64,000 nucleotides of DNA. It comes from CAVQRC01 sp963715045 (GTDB taxonomy: Bacteria; Planctomycetota; Planctomycetia; Pirellulales; Lacipirellulaceae). Location: assembly GCA_963715045.1 (NCBI GenBank), contig CAVQRC010000014.1:248001-312000 (forward strand), read 5' to 3'. The notes beneath the pieces are model-generated. The model saw nothing but the letters and a program-made list of their open reading frames with translations. It was not told the origin of the DNA and made no database searches. Of this stretch, positions 1 through 9,330 are shown one piece after another (position 1 is the stretch's first letter; each line of letters begins with the position of its first letter). The position numbers were made by a program, and so were the translations under genes.

Positions 1-3000
1 CGTCTTCGCCGAGCAGCTCAGTATTCCCACGGCGATCACGTTCCACCGTGGCGGAGCGATTATTCAGGACAGCACGCGTACCCTGTATTTGAAAGATACC
101 GATGGCGACGACGTCGCGGATGAGCAGCGCGTGTTGTTCACGAATTGGAATCAGGGTGACACGCACGGCGGGGTGAGCAACTTCCAGTACGGCCTCGACA
201 ACTGGGTCTGGGCCATGCAGGGCTACAACGATTCGAAGCCGCGGTACGACCTCGCCCACGGTGGCCAGCAGCATCGCGGGTTTCGCAATGGCTTTTTCCG
301 TTTTCGCCCCGACGGCAGCGACATCGAGTTCATCCGCTCGACGAACAACAACACCTGGGGGCTGGGGATCAGCGAAGAAGGGCTCGTCTTCGGCTCGACG
401 GCGAATCGCAATCCGAGCGTGTTCATGCCGATCGCGAATCGGTATTACGAACGGGTTCGCGGCTGGGCGGCGTCGCTGCAACTCGGCACGATCGCGGACA
501 CGCACCTGTTCGCGCCGATTACCGACCGCGTCAGGCAGGTTGATCATCACGGCGGCTACACGGCCGGAGCCGGTCACGCGTTGTACACAGCTCGATCGTA
601 TCCCGAGCCGTACTGGAATCGCACCGCTTTTGTCGCCGGACCCACGGGCCACCTGGTCGGGACGTTCGTCCTTTCGCCCGACGGCAGCGGCTTTCGCGCG
701 ACAAGCCCTTGCAATCTGCTGGCCAGCGACGATGAATGGACGGCCCCGATCCTGGCCGAGGTTGGCCCGGACGGCTCCGTGTGGGTCATCGACTGGTACA
801 ACTACATCGTCCAACACAACCCCACGCCGCAAGGTTTCCAGACCGGCAAGGGCAACGCCTACGAGACCGACCTCCGCGATAAAAAGCACGGACGCATCTA
901 CCGCGTGGTCTACGATGCCGCGCCAGCCGGCCACCTGCAACTCGCTGGCCGATGCCACGCCTGCGGAACTCGTCGCCGCGCTCGCTGATTCAAATCGCTT
1001 CTGGCGAAGACACGCCCAGCGATTGCTGGTGGAACGCGGCAAGGCAGACATCGTGCCGGCGTTGATCGAGCTGGTCGAGGATCGGCACGTCGATGCGATC
1101 GGCCTGAACGTGGCGGCGATCCACGCCCTGTGGACGTTGCACGGCCTGGGCATGCTTGATGGCACGCACCCCGCCGCGACCGAGGCCGCCCGCGCCGCCC
1201 TGAATCACCCCTCGCCTGGTGTACGGCTCAATGCGCTGCGTGTCCTGCCAGCGACCACCGCGTCATCGATCGCCGTGCATCAGGCGCGGTCGCTCACCGA
1301 CCCCGACCCACAGGTACGCCTCGCGGCCTGCCTGGCCTTGGCCGACCTCCCGCCGTGCGAGGATGTCGCACCCCAACTCGCTGCCGTGCTCAATGCGACC
1401 GGCGAGGATCGCTGGTTGCACGATGCGGCGATCGCTGCCGCCGCGAACCACGCCCCCGCGTTTCTGGCGGACGTGGTCCAGCAGCAGCCCACCGACCCCA
1501 CGCTCGCCGATGCGGTCGCGATCGTCGCCGACCATTTCGCCCGAGGAAACGACACCGGCGACCTTGGAACCATCGTTGCCGCTTGGCCCTCGGGCGACGA
1601 CGAACTCGTCGCGGCCTCGATCCAGGGACTCGCACGCGGCGCTGTCGGCCGCGGCAACGCGATCCAACTCGACGAGGCCCTCGAGCAGGAGCTCGCCCGG
1701 TTGTTCGACCTTCTCGGGCTCGAAGGCCGACGGCACCTGGTCACCTTCGCCCGCGCCTGCGGCAGCGAGATACTCACCTCCCGCAGTCGGGAACTCGCCG
1801 CCGCATTGCTCGCCACGGCAGCCGACGAGACGGCTCGATCAGACCGCGCGGATCCACGCCGTGAACGAGGCCCTCACCCTCGGCGGCGACGATCCGCATC
1901 TGGCCACCGCGGTACTCGAACTGCTGACGCCTCAGGCAGGGCCTGAGTTCGCTGAGGGGGTGATCGAAGCCCTGGCCGGAAGTCAGCACGGCGACACAGG
2001 GCGGCAACTCGTCGCCGCGTTTCCGTCGCTTTCGCCCCGTTCCCGTCAGGCCGCGATTCGCGTCCTGCTGGGCCGTCGGGAATATCTGGCCGCGCTGCTG
2101 GGCGGGCATCGAGAGTCGTCTCATCCAGATTTCGGACTTGTCACTCGACCAGCAACGGATGTTGCGGGAACATCCGGACGAATCACTGCGTCAGCGGGCC
2201 GCGGAGATCTTTGCGGCCGGTGGCGCGGTGCCGTCGCCGGATCGCGAGCAAGTGCTGCAAGGCTTACTGCCAGTCACGGAAGTTACGGGCAACGTGGACC
2301 AGGGTAAGCAGGTCTTTCTCAAGCACTGCAGTAAGTGCCATGTGCATTCGGGCGAGGGCGTGCGGATCGGTCCCGATTTGACGGGCATGGCCGTGCATCC
2401 CAAACGGGAATTGCTGATGAACGTGATTGACCCCAGCCGGAGTGTGGAGGGGAATTTCCGCCTGTACACGGTCGTTACCGCAGCCGGCAAGCAGTACAGC
2501 GGCATGCTGGCCGCGGAGACGAATACGGCCCTCGAACTGGTCGACACCGAAGGCAAGAAACAAACGATCCTCCGTGACGATATCGAAGAATTCGTGGCAT
2601 CGACCAAGTCGGTGATGCCGGACGGTTTCGAGCAACAGATTACTCGCGATGAGTTGGGGGACCTGCTCGAGTTTCTCACGCATCGCGGCCGGTACGTGCC
2701 GGTCGACATCCGCCGCGCGGCGACGATCTCGAGTGCGACCGGAATGTTCACCGACCCGGCGAATGGCGTGGAGCGGCTGCTGTTTTCTGAGTGGTCGCCG
2801 CAGGTGGTCCACGGCGTTCCGTTCGAGTTGATCGACCCGGCTGACGGACGGGTGTCGAACGTGATTCTGCTGCACGGTCCGCGGGGGGCCGTCTGCCAGA
2901 GGATGCCCGAGTCGGCCCGCGTGCCGGTCAATACGCCGGCCAAGGCGATCCACCTGCTCAGTGGTGTCAGCGGCTGGGGGTATCCGGCCAGTGAGGTTGG

Positions 3001-3265
3001 CAGCGTCTCGCTGATCGTGCGATTGACCTACGAGGACGGCGCCACGGAAGAGCACCCGCTCGAGAACGGCGTCCATTTCGCCGACTACATTCGCCGCTTC
3101 GACGTGCCTGGCTCGGAGTTCGCGTTCGCGTTACGCGACCAGCAGATCCGCTACCTGGCCGTCCAACCCGCGCGACACGAAATCATTCGCCACATCGACT
3201 TCGTCAAGGGGAGCGACCGTTCCGCCCCGGTCGTGATGGCCGTCACGCTCGAGACACCTCCCTGA
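1..3265 (+). CDS. PVC-type membrane-bound dehydrogenase with C-terminal haem (cytochrome c) domain, 5'-partial, frameshifted
   Basis: The gene runs in from the left edge; frame 2 is open from base 2. The N-terminal part (to about 930) resembles the beta-propeller dehydrogenase domain of planctomycete membrane-bound dehydrogenases (GSSHG-like blades, WVIDWYNY motif). The middle (about 930-2130) is helical HEAT-like repeats. The C-terminal third has a c-type haem site CSKCH near 2329-2343, then GPDLTGM and the NVIDPSRSVEGNF signature of the PVC-type haem domain. The product is probably exported and oxidises a sugar or alcohol, passing electrons to the haem. The reading frame changes three times, near 930, 1835 and 2105, while similarity continues smoothly. 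These look like single-base indels (assembly error or recent decay), so the short ORFs are one gene. The substrate cannot be told. Confidence 0.85.
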
Positions 3266-3708
3266 TGGCTGGACATGGCTCCCTCTCGGGCAATCACGTG
3301 ACCGAGTAGCTGGAATCACCGTAGAGTCCAGACCGCGACATGGAATCGGTGCCGGACTTCACCGATAACTCTTGCTCAGATTTCAATCCGCCGAGGAGGG
3401 GCCAGCCACCAGCACGAATTACAAGCTCAAATTGCGTTCGGTCGAAGTGACCGACGCAGGTTTTCAGGGTAAGCGTTCGTGACACAGGACGGTTCGACCG
3501 TAGTCGTGAACGCCGACCGCAGCAAGTGCTGACGACCCACCGTTTGGCGATGCCAATCGGACGACACTGATGCCGCTTTTTATCGCGAGATCGCCGTTTC
3601 GAGAGGCGTAACCGAGGTGGCCACAAGAGTGCGTTCGATGCTGAGGTCGTGCACACCTCGGCAGGAAGGGACACAAGGGACGAAAGGGAAAGATTGTTGG
3701 CTCCGTGA

Positions 3709-4120
3709 TGAGGACAGACCCCTCGGAGCTTGCTCCGGGGTGAATCAGGTCACTGGCTAAGCGGCGGTCGTGAGAGAACAAATGGGCCTCGCGCACAGCC
3801 GGTCACGCAGTTCCTCTCGATACTTGCTTTGAGACGCGTCTCCTTCCGAACGTCTAAGCCCGCCCGTGATTGTTCGCTTCGCGAACGATGCATTTCCCGG
3901 ATTCTCTGGAGGCGAAGCCGCCAAATGAGGCAGCCGGCTTCGCCGGCTGATCTCTCAGGCAGGCGTTCGAGAAGCGAACGTTTCGTTTCAGGGGACCCGC
4001 TGGGCGTTCCCACGGGGCGGTGCGTGCTGGCTCCTGTCGCGGCCGGCTACTGTCGGCGGCGACGCGGTTAGCCAGTGACCTCATTCACCGCACGAGCAAG
4101 CTCGTGGGGGTCTGTTCGTC
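3709..4120. repeat. Element of about 410 bp bounded by 57-bp imperfect inverted repeats
   Basis: The left arm 3709-3765 and the right arm 4064-4120 are near reverse complements; both carry the block GGTCACTGGCTAA, the word GTGAAT and a GAGCTTGCTC or GAGCAAGCTC hairpin. The 300 bp between them have no credible ORF but contain further GC-rich palindromes (GCCGGCTTCGCCGGC near 3938). It could be a miniature inverted-repeat element or a REP doublet. No transposase and no clear target-site duplication is visible. Confidence 0.7.
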
Positions 4121-4608
4121 GCGCGCGTCGGAGAAATCGACCGCGGCTGCTTAGACGGCGTCGCGACGGCCCCCAAAAGCGGCACCTGCTGCGTTAAATC
4201 AAAACCTCTCGCTAACACGTGCCAGACTCAACTCCCGCGCACTCAATCAGATGACAGACGCCAGCGCGAGGCCGGGTGCCCGCTACCGAAGGTGGGCGTG
4301 TCATGTGCAAACAAGCGGCGGTTCACAGCGTGCTTCGATCGACACACCGATTGCACTTCGCGGCTGATGAGCTCTCTTCGGGTGCATCGGCCGCTGCAGA
4401 TTGGGTCCGTGCCTATGTCGCAACGGTGATTTCGACCTCGGCAGGAATCGGGGCTCTGCGGCGCTCAGACATGCACTTCTACCCCCCGCAACGGCCCGGT
4501 TTGGCCGGGGCCGCGCGGGTGGGGAATGTACTATCCAAATGACGACGCCCGCCGCCCAGGTAAGCAGCGGATCGGAGCACCAGATCCCGCAATCGGTCCC
4601 CTGCACAA

Positions 4609-4905
4609 ATGCAGGCGGTGTTCACGCCCGCCGCAGGAAACGGAAGTTGCCAAAAGGTGCCGAGGTCGATTTCACGACGGCGCATTTGGAGTGCGGCAAT
4701 TCATTGTCGCTTTTGGTTCGAGCGACGCATCGCCGGTGATTTTTTCGTTCATGCCTAACCGGCGCGAAGGCGGCGGGGCCTGTCGCTTCGGAATTGGCCT
4801 TGGACCGCGATTACTGGTTGGCCATAGGAAAGCGATGATGAATCATCGCACTCCAAATGCGGGGGGTGTAATTGCCCGCCGCCAGAGACTGCAAGTTGCT
4901 AACCT
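4609..4905. repeat. Direct and inverted repeat cluster (TTTGGAGTGCG family)
   Basis: Bases 4609-4655 and 4857-4903 are diverged direct copies (ATGC-GG-GGTGT...GCCCGCCGC...GTTGC). The segment GCATTTGGAGTGCG near 4681 recurs inverted near 4849-4862 as CGCACTCCAAATGC. The short units would fold into hairpins in RNA. I see no coding function. Confidence 0.6.
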
Positions 4906-4938
4906 GCGGTGTGACACTCCGCGAAGCTTCAGCGATGA

Positions 4939-6585
4939 CTACTCGTCAGCTGCTGACAGCCGATCGCGCGAGCGGCAGAGCGGATCAAGACTCAGCACGG
5001 GCAGACGGACAGGGTCCGTCGACGGGTGACGATAGACCTGGTCTCCGGTTAGTTTCTCGTAGAGCATGCAGGCGAAGTGGATGATCGTCGCGAAACCGGG
5101 CAGACAGCTGCTGGCACCCACGTAGTAGAGATTCGGGAACGGACTCTGGTAATTCAGCCGCCGCAGGTTCACGTGCCCAGGGTCCAGTGGCGTGCTGTAA
5201 CAGTTGCCTCTCGGGGCGCGAACGTAGAATTCGTTGGTCAGCGGACTACCAATCACTTTCTCGACGATGTGATCCGAGAGGCCAGGAACGAATTCCGCTT
5301 CGAGGACCCCGATGATTCGGTCGGCATATTGCTGCTTCGCTGCCTGATACTCCGCTTCACTGCGATTACGAAGTGTGCGAAAGAAGTCGTACCCGCAGGG
5401 CGCCACCATCACCAACTGATCGCAGCCGGGTGGGGCCAGGGCCGCATCGTGCGACCGCAGCGTGGGGGAGTTACAGAAGAAATACGGCCGGTCAGGAATC
5501 CGGGCGGATAACTGGTCGTCATAGACGGCGTTCAAGTCGACCTGCGGATGCCAGAACAGGTTGTGTTCGCCGAATCCGTAACTTCGCAGATCGAGATCCT
5601 TCAGCCCCAGATAAACACTCACCACACTCGTCCCATATTCGTACTGCAACTTCTTGCGAAACGCCTGGGGAAAGTGCTCTGCTCCAATCAGATCCAGGGT
5701 CAATTGAGCGTCGCCGTCAAACAGGAACTCATCGGCCGTGAACTGTTGTCCCCGGGCGGTCGTCACCGAGCGGACGTCGCCATCCTTGACCTCGATCCGA
5801 GTGATCTCGGTCGACAGCATCGTACGGCAACCTGGCTGCTCTCGGATCGTCCGCAGTAACGACTTCATCACGTGCATGAAGCTTTGGGCCGGATAGTAAG
5901 CGCCCTGATCGTAGCTTCCGACGCCGCCCGCCTGGGCGACCAGCGAAAGATCGCGGGGCGGCGCCCAGAAGATGGCGCTTTGCCCACCCAGGATCAGCCG
6001 TAACGGCGCGGGAAACGCGAAATGGTTGAACAGATCTTCAAGCGTCCAACTCATGTAGCGAATGAGGTGCGCGTAGCGGAGGGGGTGGGCCAGCACGGTC
6101 CGCCAAGAAAACCCGATCGGCAGGTCGTACAGCTCCTGGTGGAGCGACGCGATGATTTCGAAATAATCCCGCAACGCGTCGGCACACGCGGGAAACATGG
6201 CCGATAACCGCTGCCGCTCGCGGTCGAATCCGCTGCCAATGGTGTAGTCGATCCCGGGCGCGACGATCCGATCGAAGCCGCTGGGGTCAAGTCGATGAAA
6301 CGTGACTTGCTGTTCGAGCCCCAGTTTTTCCAGCATCTGATAGACGCGTTCGCCGGGACCGCAATCCCAGACGTAGTGCAGTTCTGCGCAGAATGCGAAA
6401 CGGCCCTCGTGAAATGTGTGACCGTAGCCCCCGGGCACGTAGTGCTGCTCGAAAATGATCACTTTGCGACCGGCTTGGGCCAGCAAGGCACCCAGCGTCA
6501 ATCCGCCAATGCCCATCCCGATGATCGCGTAGTCGTAGTGCTCGGGTAGGTGACGAGCAGCGGCGTTGATTCCGGCAAGGGGCAT
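4939..6585 (-). CDS. CrtI/retinol-saturase-like FAD-dependent oxidoreductase
   Basis: The protein has 548 residues. The N-terminal Rossmann motif GMGIGG is followed by an acidic FAD-ribose contact and the phytoene-desaturase signature FEQHYVPGGYGHTF. The C-terminus has the second dinucleotide-binding region (YYVGASSCLPGFA...). The layout matches the carotenoid desaturase/isomerase and all-trans-retinol saturase superfamily, so the likely chemistry is desaturation, saturation or isomerisation of a polyene or other lipid. I chose ATG 6585 because an AGAGGA Shine-Dalgarno lies just upstream; an upstream in-frame start would add 23 unconserved residues. It is divergent from the fatty-acid desaturase, 449 bp away. 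The substrate is unknown. Confidence 0.85.
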   Translation of the reverse strand: MPLAGINAAARHLPEHYDYAIIGMGIGGLTLGALLAQAGRKVIIFEQHYVPGGYGHTFHEGRFAFCAELHYVWDCGPGERVYQMLEKLGLEQQVTFHRLDPSGFDRIVAPGIDYTIGSGFDRERQRLSAMFPACADALRDYFEIIASLHQELYDLPIGFSWRTVLAHPLRYAHLIRYMSWTLEDLFNHFAFPAPLRLILGGQSAIFWAPPRDLSLVAQAGGVGSYDQGAYYPAQSFMHVMKSLLRTIREQPGCRTMLSTEITRIEVKDGDVRSVTTARGQQFTADEFLFDGDAQLTLDLIGAEHFPQAFRKKLQYEYGTSVVSVYLGLKDLDLRSYGFGEHNLFWHPQVDLNAVYDDQLSARIPDRPYFFCNSPTLRSHDAALAPPGCDQLVMVAPCGYDFFRTLRNRSEAEYQAAKQQYADRIIGVLEAEFVPGLSDHIVEKVIGSPLTNEFYVRAPRGNCYSTPLDPGHVNLRRLNYQSPFPNLYYVGASSCLPGFATIIHFACMLYEKLTGDQVYRHPSTDPVRLPVLSLDPLCRSRDRLSAADE

Positions 6586-7034
6586 GTGTCCTCTACCTTT
6601 CTCGCTTGCCGCGTCGGGCGTTGGCGTACGGTTACCGGCCGTAAATTGCCGCAATTCTCATGCCGCGTCGACCGGGAAGGTCGATCCGCGTTCCAGGAGT
6701 GCGATGCCGCTCAGCGACCTTGCGATGCAGAGACCGTTCAGGTTGGGGACCGTGCGTCTTCGCACGCTCGGATCGAATTGCTGTGCGACTGAGTCACCTG
6801 GTGGATTGCGGAGATCCGCCCACGACCGTCCTGGACACGAACCCGGCGTGAATCAGCTACTCAGACTTCGTCGATCGCCCTTTCGGGGTTGGCGACACGC
6901 CGTTGACAAATCACACGTCGGGGAGAACGATTCGCTGGACGTACTCACCGACGGTGAGACCATGCAAAAAACGACCGTGTTTCTCGACTCGGTCGATTCA
7001 CACTTGTCTCGCAGATGCGACCTGTCTACCCACG
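6586..7034. promoter_or_regulatory. Divergent intergenic (promoter) region
   Basis: These 449 bp separate two genes that start in opposite directions, so both promoters should lie here. Small hairpins are visible at 6751-6767 (CGTGCGTCTTCGCACG) and 6942-6956. I see no convincing -35/-10 pair, operator or riboswitch fold. Confidence 0.4.
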
Positions 7035-8291
7035 ATGGCTCAAGATCAACCGGCTGCCGTGGTGGATTTCAGTCATCTTGACGATCAAGCGTTTGAGCAA
7101 GAACTGCAAGCGCTGAAGCGGGAGCTGGACGCGAACCGCAGCCAGGAAGACTTCAGTCACCTGCGAAAGATCGAACGCTGGGGCCGCTGCTGCAGCCTCG
7201 CGGGCTACGCCACGGCATGGATCGTGCCCAATCCTGTTTCGGCTCTGTTGATCAGCCAGGGCAACTTCACGCGATGGACCATGGTGACCCATCATGTGAC
7301 GCACCGCGGCTACGACAAGACACCCGGTGTGCCGCCGCGGTACACCAGCAAATACTTCGCCCGCGGATGGAGACGCTTCGTTGATTGGCTGGATTGGATT
7401 GTCCCTGACGCCTGGGACTACGAACACAACGTTTTCCACCATTACTACACGGGGGAGGTCACCGATCCGGATCTCGTCGAGCGGAATGTCGATTTCTTTC
7501 GGGATTGTCGCCTTCCCGTCCCGCTCAAGTCGCTGGCGATCCTGTTTTTCATGTGCACCTGGAAGTTGCTTTATTACGCGCCGAGTACCATCTGGATCCT
7601 GCAGCGCGTGCGGAAACGCCAACAGATGGCGAAGGCCGCGCAGGGCAAGTTGCGGTCGGTCGTTCCAGATGACCACCGACCGGTAGAGACGCTTCGGCTG
7701 CTGCTGCCGTTCAGCGCGGCAGGTCGTGAATTCTGGCGTCGCGCGGTGTTGCCGTATGGGCTGGTGCGATTCGTGTTGACGCCGCTCTGTTTTCTACCCC
7801 TGGGGTGGTTCTTTTCCGTCGGATCCTGGGCCGCGGTTTCCGTACTGGTCAATCTGCTGATCGCCGAGGTATTCACCAACATCCACTCGTTCCTGATGAT
7901 CGTGCCCAGCCACGCGGCAAGCGACTTGTATCGCTTCACCACACCGGTTGCGAATCGAAAGGAGTTCTATGTTCGGCAGATTATCGGTTCATCGAACTAT
8001 CGCTGCGGAGGCGATCTGAACGATTTCCTACATGGCTGGCTGAACTACCAGATCGAACATCACTTGTGGCCTGACTTGTCGATGCGGCAATACCAGCAGG
8101 TTCAACCGCGGGTCAAAGCCCTCTGCGGAAAGTACGGCGTCCCCTATGTCCAGCAAAGCGTATTCACACGGTTCCGCAAGCTCTGGAAGATCTTGCTCGG
8201 TACCGAGTCGATGCGGGTTGGAGAGACTACTGGCTATGTCGCCACGGGGGTGTATGCACAGTCGGGCTCTTCGGCGAGCGGATCGCCATAG
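7035..8291 (+). CDS. Membrane fatty-acid desaturase
   Basis: The protein has 418 residues from the first in-frame ATG (7035). All three histidine boxes of the membrane diiron desaturases are present: HHVTH at 86-90, HNVFHH at 131-136 and QIEHH at 339-343, with hydrophobic stretches between. QIEHHLWP is typical of acyl-lipid or front-end-like desaturases, so it probably inserts double bonds into membrane acyl chains using O2 and an external electron donor (no cytochrome b5 domain is fused). The last 19 residues overlap the 3' end of the convergent radical SAM gene by 58 bp and look non-conserved. An upstream TTG start is possible but less likely. Confidence 0.9.
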   Translation: MAQDQPAAVVDFSHLDDQAFEQELQALKRELDANRSQEDFSHLRKIERWGRCCSLAGYATAWIVPNPVSALLISQGNFTRWTMVTHHVTHRGYDKTPGVPPRYTSKYFARGWRRFVDWLDWIVPDAWDYEHNVFHHYYTGEVTDPDLVERNVDFFRDCRLPVPLKSLAILFFMCTWKLLYYAPSTIWILQRVRKRQQMAKAAQGKLRSVVPDDHRPVETLRLLLPFSAAGREFWRRAVLPYGLVRFVLTPLCFLPLGWFFSVGSWAAVSVLVNLLIAEVFTNIHSFLMIVPSHAASDLYRFTTPVANRKEFYVRQIIGSSNYRCGGDLNDFLHGWLNYQIEHHLWPDLSMRQYQQVQPRVKALCGKYGVPYVQQSVFTRFRKLWKILLGTESMRVGETTGYVATGVYAQSGSSASGSP

Positions 8292-9316
8292 ACCGCGTAC
8301 GCCCGTGCCCGACTGCCGCCGCAGACGTCGCGGTACTCGCAGATTCCGCACTTGCCGCCAAAGCCCGCGGGATCGCGGAGCGCTCGAAACAGGGAGTGAT
8401 TCTGGTAGACGTCGACGACCGAGTCTCGGGGAAAGCGGCCGCAGGTCAGCGGCAGGAAACCTGCCGGATAGATCTCGCCGGTGTGGCTGACGAACATCAC
8501 GCCCTTGCCATCCCCCACTCCGAGTGGCGCACGACGGGGCCGACTGGGCCGCCGGCTCCCAGCAGCCGGTTCGGCCAGCGGATCACCGTCACGCTCCAAC
8601 ACGAACCGGCGGTAATGCGGTGCCTCGGTCGTCTTGATGCCGTAGGGCTGCGTCTGCGAGTGCTGCCAGAGCTTTTCGAAGACGCTTTCGTATTCCATCG
8701 CGTCGATCCGCTTCTCCAAGGTGCCTCGGCCCACCGGTACCAGGAAGAACACTGACCACATCATGATCTGCTCGCCCGAGAACAACGCCGCCATGGCATC
8801 GACCTGAGCGACGTTGCGGCGGGTGATCGTCGTGTTCACCTGGACTGGCAAATCCAGTTCGCGGGCATCGGCGAGCATCTGCAGCGTTCGCTCAAAACTT
8901 CCATCCCAGCCGCGAAATGCGTCGTGCGTCGCGGCATCCGCACCGTCCAGGCTGATTCCCAGGCAACTGACGCCGGCCTCTTTGGCCTGCTGGAAGGCTT
9001 CCCGCGTAGCCAGCGGCGTGGCGGAAGGCGTCAGGGCGATCTGCAACCCCAACCCCCGGGCGTGACGAATCAGGTCGAGCAGATCGGGACGCTTCAGCGG
9101 ATCGCCGCCCGTAAAGACGGTCACCGGCGGTTGGGGAAACGAGGCCACCTGGTCGAGCAATGCCCGCGACTGGGCGTTGGTCAATTCCCCCGGATCGGCT
9201 TCTGGTTGGGCGGACGCGCGGCAGTGCTGACACAACAGGTCGCAGGCTTGGGTCACCTCGTAATAGAACATCAACGGGCTTTGTCCGAAGTCGAACGTGG
9301 TGTGCATGTGGTGCAT
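8234..9316 (-). CDS. Radical SAM/SPASM protein, NirJ/AhbD-like
   Basis: The protein has 360 residues. The radical SAM cluster motif is C25-X3-C29-X2-C32 (ACDLLCQHC), followed by the TGGDPL block. The C-terminal SPASM-like domain has C323, C326, C332 and C353 in CGICEYRDVCGGSRARAYA. This matches haem-pathway enzymes of the NirJ/AhbC/AhbD type, but the residue corresponding to the Cys in their CGGCRARA motif is Ser335 here. ATG 9316 has a GAGG ribosome-binding site. The gene starts 14 bp after hemG stops, so they are probably co-transcribed, which supports a porphyrin-linked role. The exact reaction (a haem or haem d1 step, or peptide modification) is not determined. Confidence 0.85.
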   Translation of the reverse strand: MHHMHTTFDFGQSPLMFYYEVTQACDLLCQHCRASAQPEADPGELTNAQSRALLDQVASFPQPPVTVFTGGDPLKRPDLLDLIRHARGLGLQIALTPSATPLATREAFQQAKEAGVSCLGISLDGADAATHDAFRGWDGSFERTLQMLADARELDLPVQVNTTITRRNVAQVDAMAALFSGEQIMMWSVFFLVPVGRGTLEKRIDAMEYESVFEKLWQHSQTQPYGIKTTEAPHYRRFVLERDGDPLAEPAAGSRRPSRPRRAPLGVGDGKGVMFVSHTGEIYPAGFLPLTCGRFPRDSVVDVYQNHSLFRALRDPAGFGGKCGICEYRDVCGGSRARAYAVYGDPLAEEPDCAYTPVAT

Positions 9317-9330
9317 GGTGTGCCTCGACG

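Larger units (their letters stand above)
3266..4938. other. Intergenic region without a convincing gene, rich in inverted repeats
   Basis: These 1.67 kb lie between the 3' end of the haem-domain gene and the 3' end of the oxidoreductase on the opposite strand. The ORFs present (for example 4526-5029) are Arg/Pro/Ser-rich, lack a ribosome-binding site and match no family I know. What is visible is repeat structure: a pair of long inverted arms at 3709-4120 and a second repeat cluster at 4609-4905, listed separately. Confidence 0.7.

Noticed and set aside
4526..5029. ORF of 167 residues in the intergenic region
   Set aside because: No ribosome-binding site, Arg-rich composition, runs through repeat units and into the 3' end of the opposite gene.
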